Shown here: piece after piece, positions 17,423-26,920 of the stretch | Layout: each line of letters begins with the position of its first letter | Numbering within the stretch: the first letter of the stretch is position 1 | DNA from: Streptomyces venezuelae | Lineage (GTDB): Bacteria > Actinomycetota > Actinomycetes > Streptomycetales > Streptomycetaceae | Length of the DNA stretch: 64,000 nt | Assembly (NCBI RefSeq): GCF_008642295.1 | Contig: NZ_CP029190.1 | Span: 3,215,001-3,279,000 of the forward strand | Direction: 5' to 3' | The notes under the pieces: model-generated | The model's input: only the letters and a program-made list of their open reading frames with translations | Database searches by the model: none | Told to the model about the DNA's origin: nothing | Program-made: the position numbers and the translations under genes

Positions 17423-17892
17423 CACAGGCTCCGGTGCGCGCGGGGGGAGCACCGGGCACGGGGGACCGGAACGGGGGAGCCCCACGGGGGACGTACGGGG
17501 GACGTACGGGGGATACGGGGGAAAGGCCCACGGGGATCACGGGGGACGTGGACCAACGGGGGTACGGGGGAACGGCGGTCACGGTGGCCCGGAGGGGGAG
17601 CCACCGTGACCGCCGTCCGCGTACGCCCGGCGGCGGAGCCGCCGTCCAAGACCGGGGCCCGCCTTGGCGCTCGGGCTGCGCCCGGAAACCCACCTTGGGG
17701 GCAGAGCCCCCGACCACAGCGGGGCCCCCGACCACAGCGGGGCCCCCGGCCGCGGCCGGGCCACGGCGCGGGGCGCCCCGCGCCCGGTTCCCCGGGGCTT
17801 CGCCCCGGAACCCGCCTTTCGGGGCGGAGCCCCAGGACCCGACTGGGTCCGGGCGGAGCCCCGACCGCGGCCGGCCGCCTAGGCTGGGTGGC
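17423..17892. repeat. GC-rich non-coding tract with direct and inverted repeats
   Basis: This is a 470-base stretch without a believable gene. It holds reiterated ACGTACGGGGG units near 17480-17520, a 17-bp perfect hairpin at 17572-17616, and a series of short GGGGC/GCCCC inverted repeats. Among these is a duplicated CCCCGACCACAGCGGGGC (about 17707-17740) and GGGGCTTCGCCCCGG. Such GC-rich hairpin clusters are common in Streptomyces intergenic DNA and may act as bidirectional terminators. The 3' end carries the TAGGCT -10 box for the next gene. Confidence 0.75.
17572..17616. terminator. Strong hairpin, probable terminator
   Basis: A perfect 17-bp inverted repeat (ACGGCGGTCACGGTGGC and its complement) surrounds an 11-base purine-rich loop. 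It has no T-run, as usual for high-GC actinomycetes. It lies 150 bases after the DNHATG protein gene. Confidence 0.7.
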
Positions 17893-18630
<738 letters not shown>

Positions 18631-18659
18631 CCGCCAGTTCGCAGTGCCGTCCGTCGCGG

Positions 18660-20567
18660 TCACCAGATGGTGCTGAAGCCGAGCCGGAGCCGTTCCTGCT
18701 GCCGGTTCACCTCCGCCCCGGAGCGGAGGAAGGCCAGGTCCTCCCGGGTCAGGGAGCGCCCGTAGATCCGCAGGTCGTCGATGGCTCCGGCGTAGAAGGC
18801 CTTCTGGTCGGGCTGGGTGCCGATGAACACGGTGAAGGCGTCGGCCGGCTGGAAGTCCCCGAGGTCGGCGGGGAGGTCGGTGACCACGGGCGCTCCGCCG
18901 CCCACCGACAGCTGGAGCTGCCGGCCCAGGCGCTGGAAGACCACGTGGTGCCAGCGGTCGTCGCCGAAGGCGGTGCGGGTGGTGACGGAGTACGGGCCGC
19001 TGCCGGTGTTGATGCGGGCCTCCAGCCTGCCGTCCACCGTCTCGATCACGAACTGCCTGTTGGGGGCGTTCTGCCCGGACCCCCACACCAGGGGCTGCCG
19101 GCCGGAGGAGCCGTCGAACCGCACCCAGGCCGTGACGGCGAAGTCGCCGCCGCTGATCCGCAGCGAGTCCGGGCAGTTGGCCAGCCGCAGGTAGTCCGTG
19201 CTGCCGTCGAAGGACATCGCCTTGCCGTCGGCGCGCGGCACCAGCTGCGGGTCGCCGTGCACCAGTGCGTGGTTCTTGTTCGGGGTCTCGTCGCTGGTGT
19301 GGCGCGGGGTGAGGTCCTCGGAGGCCGGCTCGATGGCGGCGGGGGCGAACGCGGTGTACTTGAGGGAGCCGGTGGAGGTGGCGTTGCCGGTCTCGTAGAG
19401 CAGGCCGACCTCGCCGGAGGGCAGCAGGGTCATGTCCGAGTAGCCGGCCCGGTCCCGGGCCACGACCGCGCCCTTGGCGGACCAGGTGGTGCCGCCGTCG
19501 GTGGAGGTGCGGACGGCCAGGGTCCAGCGGTCGGAGAACTCGGCACCGGGGCGGGTCGGCGAGGAGAACAGCAGCGGCCCGCCGTCCGGCAGCTGGAGCA
19601 GGGACCCGGACACCGGCGGGGCCGGCTGGTTGGGCACCGGCAGGAAGCCGGGCGCCGGGAAGTCCGAGGCGGTGACGTCCTCGATCACGGCGGAGACCCG
19701 GTGGTCGGGGGTGCCGCAGATCCGGGTGGAGCGGGCGTTGATGTAGAGCCGGCCGTCGGGCAGCTGGGTGAGGGCCGGCTCGGCGGGGGTGGGGGTGCCC
19801 TCGGGGGCGGCCCAGCGGGCGCCGAGCTCCCAGGTCAGACCGCCGTCGTCGCTGTAGTAGAGCATCGCGCCGGTGTGGTTGCCGCGCTTGCGGTAGTCGC
19901 CGGTGACCACCATCCGGCCGGGTTCGCCCGGTTCGGTGGGACGCAGCTGGATGCCGTGGCCGGGGCCGACGGAGACCCACTCCCAGTCGTCCTCCTTGAG
20001 CTCCGGCAGGGAGGCGAGCGAGGCGCTCCAGGTCACCCCGTCGTCGCTGCTGTGGGAGATCCGCAGCTCGCGCGGGGCGCGGATGCGCTCGCCGGCGCTG
20101 CCGGCGGACCAGCTGTTGTACGCGTAGAGCAGGGAGATCCGGCCGGAGACGGAGTCCACCACCGGCACCGGGTTGCCGAAGCCGCCGGGGTCGTCGGCGC
20201 CGCGGATCACATGGAGCGGGCCCCAGGTGCGGCCGTTGTCCGTGGAGCGCTTCATGACCAGGTCGATGTCGCCGACGTCCGCGCAGGTCTTGGTGCGGCC
20301 CTCGGCGATGGCCAGCAGGTGGCCGCCCTTGGTGGTGGTCAGGGTGGGGATGCGGAAGCAGTCGTACCCCTCGCTGAAGGCGTCGAAGGGGGCGGAAACC
20401 GCCGCCGGCAGCCGGCCCTTCCGGTCCTTCTCCGACCGGCCCGGGGTGCCCTCGTCGTCCTCGGGCAGCAGGACGACGATGCCCACGATGAGGACGGCGA
20501 GGGCGAGGAGGGACCCGAACACGGGTATCTCCCAGCGGAACCGAACGACTGATCTCTGGCTGCTCAC
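18660..20567 (-). CDS. Membrane-anchored exo-alpha-sialidase with C-terminal lectin-like domain
   Basis: The 635-residue product starts at a GTG. It has an uncleaved N-terminal membrane anchor (about 13-35), then a six-bladed sialidase domain. The substrate Arg motif is CFRIPTL (about 70-76), and four Asp-boxes are visible: STDNGRTWGP, SSDDGVTWSAS, YSDDGGLTWELG and STDGGTTWSAKG. The last 190 residues form a LamG/concanavalin-type jelly roll (AMSFDGSTDYLRL, FAVTAWVRFDGSSGRQ, IDDLRIYGRSLT) that could bind glycans. It would hydrolyse terminal sialic acids outside the cell. It converges with the methyltransferase gene. Confidence 0.92.
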   Translation of the reverse strand: MSSQRSVVRFRWEIPVFGSLLALAVLIVGIVVLLPEDDEGTPGRSEKDRKGRLPAAVSAPFDAFSEGYDCFRIPTLTTTKGGHLLAIAEGRTKTCADVGDIDLVMKRSTDNGRTWGPLHVIRGADDPGGFGNPVPVVDSVSGRISLLYAYNSWSAGSAGERIRAPRELRISHSSDDGVTWSASLASLPELKEDDWEWVSVGPGHGIQLRPTEPGEPGRMVVTGDYRKRGNHTGAMLYYSDDGGLTWELGARWAAPEGTPTPAEPALTQLPDGRLYINARSTRICGTPDHRVSAVIEDVTASDFPAPGFLPVPNQPAPPVSGSLLQLPDGGPLLFSSPTRPGAEFSDRWTLAVRTSTDGGTTWSAKGAVVARDRAGYSDMTLLPSGEVGLLYETGNATSTGSLKYTAFAPAAIEPASEDLTPRHTSDETPNKNHALVHGDPQLVPRADGKAMSFDGSTDYLRLANCPDSLRISGGDFAVTAWVRFDGSSGRQPLVWGSGQNAPNRQFVIETVDGRLEARINTGSGPYSVTTRTAFGDDRWHHVVFQRLGRQLQLSVGGGAPVVTDLPADLGDFQPADAFTVFIGTQPDQKAFYAGAIDDLRIYGRSLTREDLAFLRSGAEVNRQQERLRLGFSTIW

Positions 20568-20644
20568 GTGTGCAGGCTAGCCCGAGCGTCCGAGCGCCCC
20601 GCCCGGGGTGCTGCCTGCGGCGCTGCCTGCGGCGCTGCCCGGTG

Positions 20645-22258
20645 CTAGCTGCGGGCCCGCAGTGCGGTTTTCAGGACCTTTCCGCTGGCATTGCGTGGGA
20701 GCTCGGGTACGAACTCCACGGCGCGGGGCACTTTGTAGTTGGCCATCTCGCGGCGGGACCAGGCGATCAGGTCGTCCGCGGTGAGGGTGGAGCCGGGGCG
20801 GCGGACGGCATAGGCCTTGCCGACCTCGCCGAGGCGGGGGTCGGGGATGCCCACCACCGCGACGTCCGCGATGTCCGGGTGCAGGCCGAGGAGTTGTTCG
20901 ATCTCCGCCGGGTACGCGTTGAACCCGCCGACGATGAACATGTCCTTGATCCGGTCGGTGATCCGGAGGTTGCCCGCCGCGTCCAGGACGCCGATGTCCC
21001 CGGTGCGCAGCCAGCCCTCGGGGGTGATGGCCCGCGCCGTCTCCTCCGGGTCCTCGTGGTAGCCGCGCATGACGTGGTGGCCGCGGACCTGGACCTCGCC
21101 GGGCTCGCCGGGGGCGAGGGGCTCCCCCGCCGGGCCGGTGACCCGTACCTCGGTGCCGGGGATGGCGCGGCCGGACGTGGCCGAGACGGTTTCGGCCGGG
21201 TCGCCGCGGCGGCACATGGTGACGATCCCGCTCGCCTCCGACAGGCCGTACGCCGTCAGTACGGTCGCGATCTTCAGTTCGGCGCGCAGCCGCTCGACCA
21301 GTTGCAGCGGGACCACGGCGGCCCCGGTGACCACCAGCCGCAGGGCGGAGAGGTCGTGGTGGTCGCGGGCCGGGTGGTCGAGGAGGGACTGGTGGAGGGT
21401 GGGCGGCCCGGGGAGTACGGAGATCCGCTCGGCGGCGATGTTGGCGAGGACGGTGTCCACGTTGAACACCGGCTGGGGAACCATGGTGGCCCCGCGCATC
21501 AGGCAGGCGATGATCCCGGCCTTGTAGCCGAAGGTGTGGAAGAAGGGGTTCACGATCAGGTAGCGGTCGCCCTCGCGCAGGCCGGCGAGCTCGCTCCAGA
21601 CGTGGTAGCAGCGGAGGGTCTGGGCGTGGGTGATGACCGCGCCCTTGGGGCTGCCGGTGGTGCCGGAGGTGTAGATGATGTCGGAGGGGTCCTCGGGGCG
21701 GATGGTGGCGGCCCGCTCGTGCACGGCGGCGGCCGGTACCGTCTCGCCGGCCGCCAGGAACTGCTTCCAGGTGCGGAAGGATTCCGGGGCGTCCTCGGCG
21801 AGGACCACCACCTCCTGGAGGTTCGGCAGGCCGGGCAGCGGGCCGGTGCCCGGCCCTTCGGCGGCGGCCCGGCGCAGCGAGGCGACGTAGGAGGTGCCGA
21901 GGAAGGTGCCGGTGACGAAGAGGAGCCGGGCGCGGCTGCGGTTCAGGATGTAGGCGGCCTCGGTGCCCTTGAAGCGGGTGTTGAGGGGGACCAGGACGGC
22001 TCCGGCGCTCACCGCCCCGAGGGCGGAGACGATCCAGTCGAGGGTGTTGGGGGCCCAGACGGCCACCCGGTCCCCGCGTTCGACACCTGCGGCGATGCAG
22101 GCCGCGGCGGCGCGTTCGATGCGCTCGCCGAGGCCGGCGTAATCGATCCTGACGCGGCCGTCGACGACGGCCTCCTGGCGCGCGTACGCTGCTGCCGCCG
22201 CGCGGACCAGGCCCGGAATGCTGCCCCAGCGCAGATCGCCGCGTCCGTCTTCGTCCAT
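20645..22258 (-). CDS. Acyl-CoA synthetase, FadD3-like
   Basis: The 537-residue adenylate-forming ligase has the P-loop IIYTSGTTGSPKGAV (about 192-206), the A5 motif TAYGLSEASG, the hinge LRTGDIGVLD followed by DRIKDMFIVGGFN, and the catalytic Lys in LPRNASGKVLK. It activates a carboxylic acid to an acyl-CoA with ATP. It resembles FadD3-type ligases of steroid ring catabolism, and its divergent neighbour is an Ltp/DUF35 pair, a steroid side-chain context. The palindromic operator at 22287 lies 28 bases upstream, and GGGGAGGGG provides the ribosome site. Confidence 0.92.
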   Translation of the reverse strand: MDEDGRGDLRWGSIPGLVRAAAAAYARQEAVVDGRVRIDYAGLGERIERAAAACIAAGVERGDRVAVWAPNTLDWIVSALGAVSAGAVLVPLNTRFKGTEAAYILNRSRARLLFVTGTFLGTSYVASLRRAAAEGPGTGPLPGLPNLQEVVVLAEDAPESFRTWKQFLAAGETVPAAAVHERAATIRPEDPSDIIYTSGTTGSPKGAVITHAQTLRCYHVWSELAGLREGDRYLIVNPFFHTFGYKAGIIACLMRGATMVPQPVFNVDTVLANIAAERISVLPGPPTLHQSLLDHPARDHHDLSALRLVVTGAAVVPLQLVERLRAELKIATVLTAYGLSEASGIVTMCRRGDPAETVSATSGRAIPGTEVRVTGPAGEPLAPGEPGEVQVRGHHVMRGYHEDPEETARAITPEGWLRTGDIGVLDAAGNLRITDRIKDMFIVGGFNAYPAEIEQLLGLHPDIADVAVVGIPDPRLGEVGKAYAVRRPGSTLTADDLIAWSRREMANYKVPRAVEFVPELPRNASGKVLKTALRARS

Positions 22259-22286
22259 GGCGTGCCCCTCCCCGGTGACCCAGTAG

Positions 22287-22301
22287 CTGACTATCCGTCA
22301 G
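22287..22301. promoter_or_regulatory. Palindromic operator, site 2 (acyl-CoA ligase / Ltp divergent promoter)
   Basis: CTGACTATCCGTCAG has 5-bp perfect arms, with one mismatch to the 6-bp consensus arm. It lies in the 108-base divergent spacer between the acyl-CoA ligase and the Ltp-type thiolase genes, so one site can control both. Confidence 0.75.
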
Positions 22302-22366
22302 ATTAGCTGTACCCTTCGCGGCTGTCAGCACCTGTCAGCACTGGCGCATGCACCCCGGAGGTGGCG

Positions 22367-23518
22367 ATGGCGGCAACGCTCAAGGACGCGACGGCGATCG
22401 TCGGGATCGGCCAGACCCCGTTTGCCAAACAACTGCCGCAGAGCGAAAAGGAATTGGCCTGCCGGGCGATTCTCGCCGCGCTCGAGGACGCCGGCATCGC
22501 ACCCGCCGAGGTCGACGCCTTCTCCTCCTACACCATGGAGGAGACCGACGAGGTCGAGGTCGCCAAGGCCATCGGCGCCGGTGACGTCACCTTCTTCTCC
22601 AAGATCGGCTACGGCGGCGGCGGTTCCTGCGCCACCGTGGGCCATCTGGCCGCCGCCGTGGCCACCGGCCAGGCCACCGTCGGCGTCGCCTGGCGCTCCC
22701 GCAAACGCGGCAGCGGGCCGCGCCCGTGGAAGAACACCGCCGTGCAACTGCCCACCCCCGGCCAGTGGACCCGGCCCTTCGGGCTGCTCCGCCCGGCCGA
22801 CGAGATCGGCATGCTGGCCCGCCGCTACATGCACGAGTACGGCGCCACCCGCGACCACCTCTTCAACGTGGCCCTGGCCTGCCGCAACCGGGCCAACCAG
22901 AACCCGGCCGCGATGATGTACGAACGGCCGCTGACCCGCGAGATGTACATGACCTCCCGCTGGATCAGCGAGCCGCTCTGCCTCTTCGACAACTGCCTGG
23001 AGACCGACGGCGCGCTGGCGTGCGTGATCGTCTCCGCCGAGCGGGCCCGCGACTGCCGCCAACGGCCCGTCTACGTCCACTCCGCCGCCCAGGGCCTGCC
23101 CGCCCAGCACCACGGCATGGTCAACTACTGGAACGATGACCCGCTGTCCGGCCCCGCCTGGACCGCCGCCCGCCATCTGTGGAAGCAGGCCGACTTCGGG
23201 CCGCAGGACGTGGACGTGGCCCAGATCTACGACGCCTTCACCCCGCTGATCCCGCTCTCCCTGGAGGGCTACGGCTTCTGCGGGCGCGGCGAGGGCGCGG
23301 CCTTCACCGAGGGCGGCGCGCTGGAGATCGGCGGCCGGCTCCCCCTGAACACCGGCGGCGGCGGCCTCTCCGAGGCGTACGTGCACGGCTTCAACCTGAT
23401 CAACGAGGGGGTCAAGCAGCTGCGCGGGACCTCCACCGCCCAGGTCCCGGACGCCGCGACCTGCCTGGTCACGGCCGGCGAGGGCGTCCCCACCTCCGCG
23501 ATCCTTCTCCGAGCCTGA
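22367..23518 (+). CDS. Ltp-type thiolase-like protein (putative retro-aldolase subunit)
   Basis: The 383-residue protein has a thiolase fold (AIVGIGQTPFAKQ at the start; DVAQIYDAFTPLIPLSLEG about 283-301). The usual thiolase C-terminal signature with Cys and His-Pro is replaced by NTGGGGLSEAYVHGFN (about 324-339). Loss of these residues with a Tyr at SEAY is characteristic of Ltp2-like lyases, which with a DUF35 partner cleave the steroid side chain by retro-aldol reaction. The DUF35 gene follows after 11 bases. GGAGG lies 5 bases before the ATG at 22367, which is preferred over the GTG at 22361. Confidence 0.88.
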   Translation: MAATLKDATAIVGIGQTPFAKQLPQSEKELACRAILAALEDAGIAPAEVDAFSSYTMEETDEVEVAKAIGAGDVTFFSKIGYGGGGSCATVGHLAAAVATGQATVGVAWRSRKRGSGPRPWKNTAVQLPTPGQWTRPFGLLRPADEIGMLARRYMHEYGATRDHLFNVALACRNRANQNPAAMMYERPLTREMYMTSRWISEPLCLFDNCLETDGALACVIVSAERARDCRQRPVYVHSAAQGLPAQHHGMVNYWNDDPLSGPAWTAARHLWKQADFGPQDVDVAQIYDAFTPLIPLSLEGYGFCGRGEGAAFTEGGALEIGGRLPLNTGGGGLSEAYVHGFNLINEGVKQLRGTSTAQVPDAATCLVTAGEGVPTSAILLRA

Positions 23519-23529
23519 GGAGCGAGCCC

Positions 23530-23994
23530 GTGCCCGAGACCACAACCGCGACCGTGACCCCCGAGGGTCTGCTGCTGCCCGTCCCGGACGAGGACGGCCG
23601 CCCCTTCTGGGAGTACACCGCACGCGGCGAACTCCGCGTCCAGGCGTGCACCGCCTGCGGCCGGCTCCGCTTCCCGCCCCGCCCCTGCTGCCCGCACTGC
23701 CAGTCCTTCGACTCCACCTGGCAGCCGATGAGCGGTCGCGGCCGGATCTGGTCCTACGTACAGCCGCACCCGCCGCTGCTGCCCGCGTACGCGGCCCTGG
23801 CCCCGTACAACGTGATCCTGGTGGAACTCGCCGAGGCCCCGCAGATCCGGCTGGCCGGGAACCTGGTCGCCGCACCGGGCGCCCCGCTGGACTCGGTGGA
23901 CCCGGCCCGGCTGCGCATCGGGGCGAAGGTGCAGGTCACCTTTGCGGAGGTGGGCGGGATGTGCGTGCCGCGCTGGGTCCTGGAGAAGTCATGA
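23530..23994 (+). CDS. DUF35 / OB-fold zinc-ribbon protein, Ltp partner
   Basis: The 154-residue protein has a rubredoxin-like zinc ribbon with CxxC-x10-CxxC spacing (CTACGRLRFPPRPCCPHC, about 40-57) followed by an OB-fold that binds acyl-CoA (GRGRIWSYVQPHPP, YNVILVELAE). DUF35 proteins are accessory subunits of Ltp aldolases and of MaoC-type hydratases. Spacing of 11 bases from the Ltp gene and an ATGA overlap with the next gene place it in a three-gene operon. It starts with GTG. Confidence 0.9.
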   Translation: MPETTTATVTPEGLLLPVPDEDGRPFWEYTARGELRVQACTACGRLRFPPRPCCPHCQSFDSTWQPMSGRGRIWSYVQPHPPLLPAYAALAPYNVILVELAEAPQIRLAGNLVAAPGAPLDSVDPARLRIGAKVQVTFAEVGGMCVPRWVLEKS

Positions 23995-24767
23995 CCCTCA
24001 CGGTGGAGCGGGACAAGGCGACCGGTGTCGCCGTCCTCACCCTGGACCGGGAGGCCCGCCACAACGCCGTCGACCTGGCCACGGCGGCGGACCTGGCCGC
24101 GGCGTGGCGGGAGTTCCGGTACGACGACACGGTCCGGGCGGTGGTGCTCACCGGGGCCGGGACGGCCGCGTTCTGCACCGGTATCGACCGGGGGGTGGAA
24201 GTGCCGCAGCCGGCCTCCCCCTACTCGGTCGACGATCCGCTGGTCTCCATCGGACCGAAGGCCAACGACCTGTGGAAACCGGTGATCGCGGCGGTCAACG
24301 GGATGGCCTGCGGCGGGGCCTTCTACCTGCTCGGCGAATCGGAGTTCCTCCTCGCCTCGGAAACGGCGACGTTCTTCGACCCGCACACCGGCTACGGCAT
24401 GGTCAGCGCCTACGAGGCGGTGTACATGGCACAGCGGATGCCGTTCGGGGAGGCGGCCCGGATGTCCCTGATGGGGACGTCGGAACGGCTCTCGGCGCGG
24501 CGGGCGTACGAGATCGGGCTGGTGTCGGAGCTCTGCGAGCCGGCCGGGCTGCTGCCGGCCGCCCTGCGCGCGGCCGAGACCCTGGCCGGGTTCCCGACCG
24601 AGGCGGTGCAGGGGACGGTACGGGCGCTCTGGTCGGCGAAGCAGGCCGCGCTCCAGCAGGCCCTGGCGCTGGCCCCACACCTGGTCGCCCTGGGGAACCT
24701 GGCACCGGAGCGGCAGGCGGAACTGTTCGCGGCGCGGCGGCCGGGGCGGGAGTTCCGGCTGCGGTGA
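23991..24767 (+). CDS. Enoyl-CoA hydratase/isomerase family protein
   Basis: This 258-residue crotonase-fold protein has the oxyanion-hole regions AFCTGIDRGVE (about 61-71) and AAVNGMACGGAFYLLGESEFLLAS (about 99-122, with GG at the helix start). The usual catalytic Glu positions are replaced (FFDPHTGYGM region), so hydratase, isomerase or hydrolase activity cannot be chosen with confidence. Its ATG overlaps the stop of the DUF35 gene, which indicates a shared pathway with the Ltp/DUF35 pair: degradation of a CoA-thioester side chain. Confidence 0.88.
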   Translation: MTLTVERDKATGVAVLTLDREARHNAVDLATAADLAAAWREFRYDDTVRAVVLTGAGTAAFCTGIDRGVEVPQPASPYSVDDPLVSIGPKANDLWKPVIAAVNGMACGGAFYLLGESEFLLASETATFFDPHTGYGMVSAYEAVYMAQRMPFGEAARMSLMGTSERLSARRAYEIGLVSELCEPAGLLPAALRAAETLAGFPTEAVQGTVRALWSAKQAALQQALALAPHLVALGNLAPERQAELFAARRPGREFRLR

Positions 24768-24848
24768 TGCGGGGGCCGCGGGCCCGGAGTAGCGTGTGGA
24801 TCACGACGGCCGCCGTCCTGACCCCTTCCGTGCCCGGTGCGACGGCCG

Positions 24849-25241
24849 TCACGGGTGCGGGACGGCGACCACCTGTACGTCGTCCTCGTAGACGATCCGC
24901 CCGGGATCGGCGGACTCGACGCGCTCGCAGGACACCCCGTGCGCGGCCAGCAGCTCCAGATAGCCCGGCACCCGCTCGATCAGGTGGACGGCCGTGGTCT
25001 TGAACCAGGCCACCGCGCCCGGGTTCCGCTCCGGGTCGTAGACGGCCGGATCGGTGTCGGAGGGGTTGGGGTAGTGGGCGTCGTACCAGTCGTTGGCCGC
25101 CCGCCAGAACCGGTACTGCCCGTCGCTGAGCCGGCCTTCCCGGGCGAGGCCGTTGGCCAGGGCGAAGACCCCCGGAAAGTGCCCGCGCGGGCTGCGGACG
25201 CTGCCCTGGAACCTCACGAACCTCGCATACGCGTGCGCCAT
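24849..25241 (-). CDS. Conserved hypothetical protein
   Basis: The 130-residue soluble protein starts MAHAYARFVRFQGSVRSPRG. TAAGGT lies at a -10 distance before the ATG, so a leaderless start is likely. Features are WRAANDWYDAHYPNPS and GAVAWFKTTAVHLIERVPGYLELLAAHGV. I do not recognise a family with known function; it looks like a conserved actinomycete single-domain protein. It has no obvious link with its neighbours. Confidence 0.75.
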   Translation of the reverse strand: MAHAYARFVRFQGSVRSPRGHFPGVFALANGLAREGRLSDGQYRFWRAANDWYDAHYPNPSDTDPAVYDPERNPGAVAWFKTTAVHLIERVPGYLELLAAHGVSCERVESADPGRIVYEDDVQVVAVPHP

Positions 25242-25261
25242 GCCCGGCACCTTAGACGGCT

Positions 25262-25293
25262 GCGGCCCCCACCCGGAACCGGGTGGGGGCCGC
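25262..25293. terminator. Terminator hairpin downstream of cyclophilin gene
   Basis: A near-perfect palindrome GCGGCCCCCACCCGG-AA-CCGGGTGGGGGCCGC forms a stem of about 14 bp with a GAAC loop. It lies 20 bases after the cyclophilin stop codon (minus strand). Confidence 0.85.
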
Positions 25294-25312
25294 CGCAGGT
25301 TCACGCTGGTGC

Positions 25313-25807
25313 TCAGACGGTGCCGGAGGCGGCGATCTCGACCTTGGCCCGGGTGGCGCCGGAGGGGGTGCCGAGGCTCTCGATCTTCTTGACCAGGTCC
25401 TGGCCCTCGACGACCTCACCGAAGACGACGTGCTTGCCGTCCAGCCAGTCGGTCACGATGGTGGTGATGAAGAACTGCGAGCCGTTGGTGTTCTTGCCGG
25501 CGTTCGCCATCGACAGCAGGAACGGGCGGTCGTGCTTGAGCTCGAAGTTCTCGTCGGCGAACTTCTCGCCGTAGATGCTCTTGCCACCGGTGCCGTTGTG
25601 GTTGGTGAAGTCACCGCCCTGCAGCATGAACTGCGGGATCACACGGTGGAAGCCGGAACCGGCGTAGCCGAAGCCGTTCTGGCCGGTGGCCAGCTCGCGG
25701 AAGTTCTGGGCGGTCTTCGGGACGACGTCATCGAAGAGCGTGAAGACGATCCGGCCGGCGGCCTCGCCGTTGATGGTGATGTCGAAGTAGACGTTTTCGT
25801 TGCTCAT
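25313..25807 (-). CDS. Peptidyl-prolyl cis-trans isomerase (cyclophilin)
   Basis: The 164-residue single-domain cyclophilin lacks a signal peptide, so it is cytoplasmic. Active-site residues are visible: [16 protein letters not shown] (Arg and Phe/Gln of the catalytic pocket, about 53-68), [17 protein letters not shown] (about 97-113), and [12 protein letters not shown] (about 118-129, with the Trp that confers cyclosporin sensitivity). It speeds proline isomerisation in protein folding. It is a housekeeping gene. Confidence 0.97.
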   Translation of the reverse strand: MSNENVYFDITINGEAAGRIVFTLFDDVVPKTAQNFRELATGQNGFGYAGSGFHRVIPQFMLQGGDFTNHNGTGGKSIYGEKFADENFELKHDRPFLLSMANAGKNTNGSQFFITTIVTDWLDGKHVVFGEVVEGQDLVKKIESLGTPSGATRAKVEIAASGTV

Positions 25808-25924
25808 GGGTCCCATCCTGTCACTCCCGGTGCGATGCACACCCCGGCGGGGCCGATCCCTCGTTCGGGTGGCTGCCTCGCATATGCCAAAAGCACCTGC
25901 CCAAGCTGCTCTAGCGTCCCGCCC

Positions 25925-26878
25925 ATGGTCACTTCGCATCACGAAGCCGCCCACCGGATCTTCCAGGACCGTCCGGAGCTGCTGGCCCCGGTGTTCCGGA
26001 TCCTGGGCGTGCCACTGCCCGCCAAGGCGGTCGTGGAGGTGCTCACCGCCGACGTGACGGAGATCCGCCCGCTGGAGCGGCGGGTCGACAGCGTCCTGCG
26101 GATCGAGCCGCCCGACGGAGAAGGCGGCTTCCTGCTCGCCATCGAAGCGCAGGGACGGCGCGATCCCGACAAGGCGGTGAGCTGGGCTTATTACCTCAGC
26201 TACCTCACGGCAAAGTACGAACTCCCGGCCCTTCTGCTCGTCGTCTGCCAGGACCGGGCCACGGCCGGCTGGGCGGCCGGGCCGTTCCGTCTCGGCCTGG
26301 ACGAGTGGACGGCGCTGGCGCTGCATCCACTGGTCCTCGGGCCGGACAACGTGCCCGTCATCACCGATCCGGAGGAGGCCGCCCGGGATCTGCCGTTGGC
26401 GGCGTTCTCGGCCATGACGCATGGCCGCAACCGGAACGCTCCGGCCATACTGAAAGCCCTGGCGCGTGCCCTCGGGACGCTGGAAGCCGACTCGGTCACG
26501 TACTACTCGGAACTACTGGAAATCGGCCTCGGACACACTCCGGCGAGAGACACCTGGAGGAACCTGATGAACGTGGGGACCTACTTCCCCGGCCGCGGGA
26601 CGCTCGTGGAGGAGACATACCTCAAGGGCAGGGCCGAAGGAATGGCCGACGGCAAGGCCGAGGGGAAGGTCATAGGGCGGGCCGAGGGGCTCGCCGAGGG
26701 GCGGGTTGCGGAGCGGGGGCGGCTGGTGTTGCTCACGCTGGAGAACCGGCGGATTCCCACGCTCGCCGAGACCCGGGAGCGGATCACCTCCTGCACAGAT
26801 CTGGACACCCTCGGGCGGTGGCTGGAGCGCGCGCTCACCGTGACCGACGCCGAGGATCTGTTCCGCGAAGACGACTGA
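25925..26878 (+). CDS. Rpn/PD-(D/E)XK-type nuclease-like protein
   Basis: The 317-residue protein has a putative PD-(D/E)XK core with D in [10 protein letters not shown] and the E-x-Q dyad in [12 protein letters not shown] (about 59-81), as in the Rpn/YhgA recombination-promoting nuclease superfamily. The C-terminal third holds a Gly-Arg-Ala-Glu-Gly repeat ([20 protein letters not shown], about 237-256), also typical of that family. TAGCGT precedes the ATG at a leaderless distance. Function in actinomycetes is unclear; it may be a domesticated transposon-associated nuclease. Confidence 0.78.
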   Translation: MVTSHHEAAHRIFQDRPELLAPVFRILGVPLPAKAVVEVLTADVTEIRPLERRVDSVLRIEPPDGEGGFLLAIEAQGRRDPDKAVSWAYYLSYLTAKYELPALLLVVCQDRATAGWAAGPFRLGLDEWTALALHPLVLGPDNVPVITDPEEAARDLPLAAFSAMTHGRNRNAPAILKALARALGTLEADSVTYYSELLEIGLGHTPARDTWRNLMNVGTYFPGRGTLVEETYLKGRAEGMADGKAEGKVIGRAEGLAEGRVAERGRLVLLTLENRRIPTLAETRERITSCTDLDTLGRWLERALTVTDAEDLFREDD

Positions 26879-26879
26879 G

Positions 26880-26919
26880 GTGCGGCGGTGCCCGCCTGGG
26901 AAGGCGGGCACCGCCGCAC
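26880..26919. terminator. Bidirectional terminator hairpin
   Basis: An 18-bp perfect stem (GTGCGGCGGTGCCCGCCT and its complement) with a GGGA loop sits between two convergent genes ending at 26878 (+) and 26921 (-). Confidence 0.92.
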
Positions 26920-26920
26920 G

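Noticed and set aside
17434..17892. N-terminal extension of the methyltransferase frame through the repeat tract
   Set aside because: Encoded by GC-rich repeats only; a leaderless promoter precedes the ATG at 17893.
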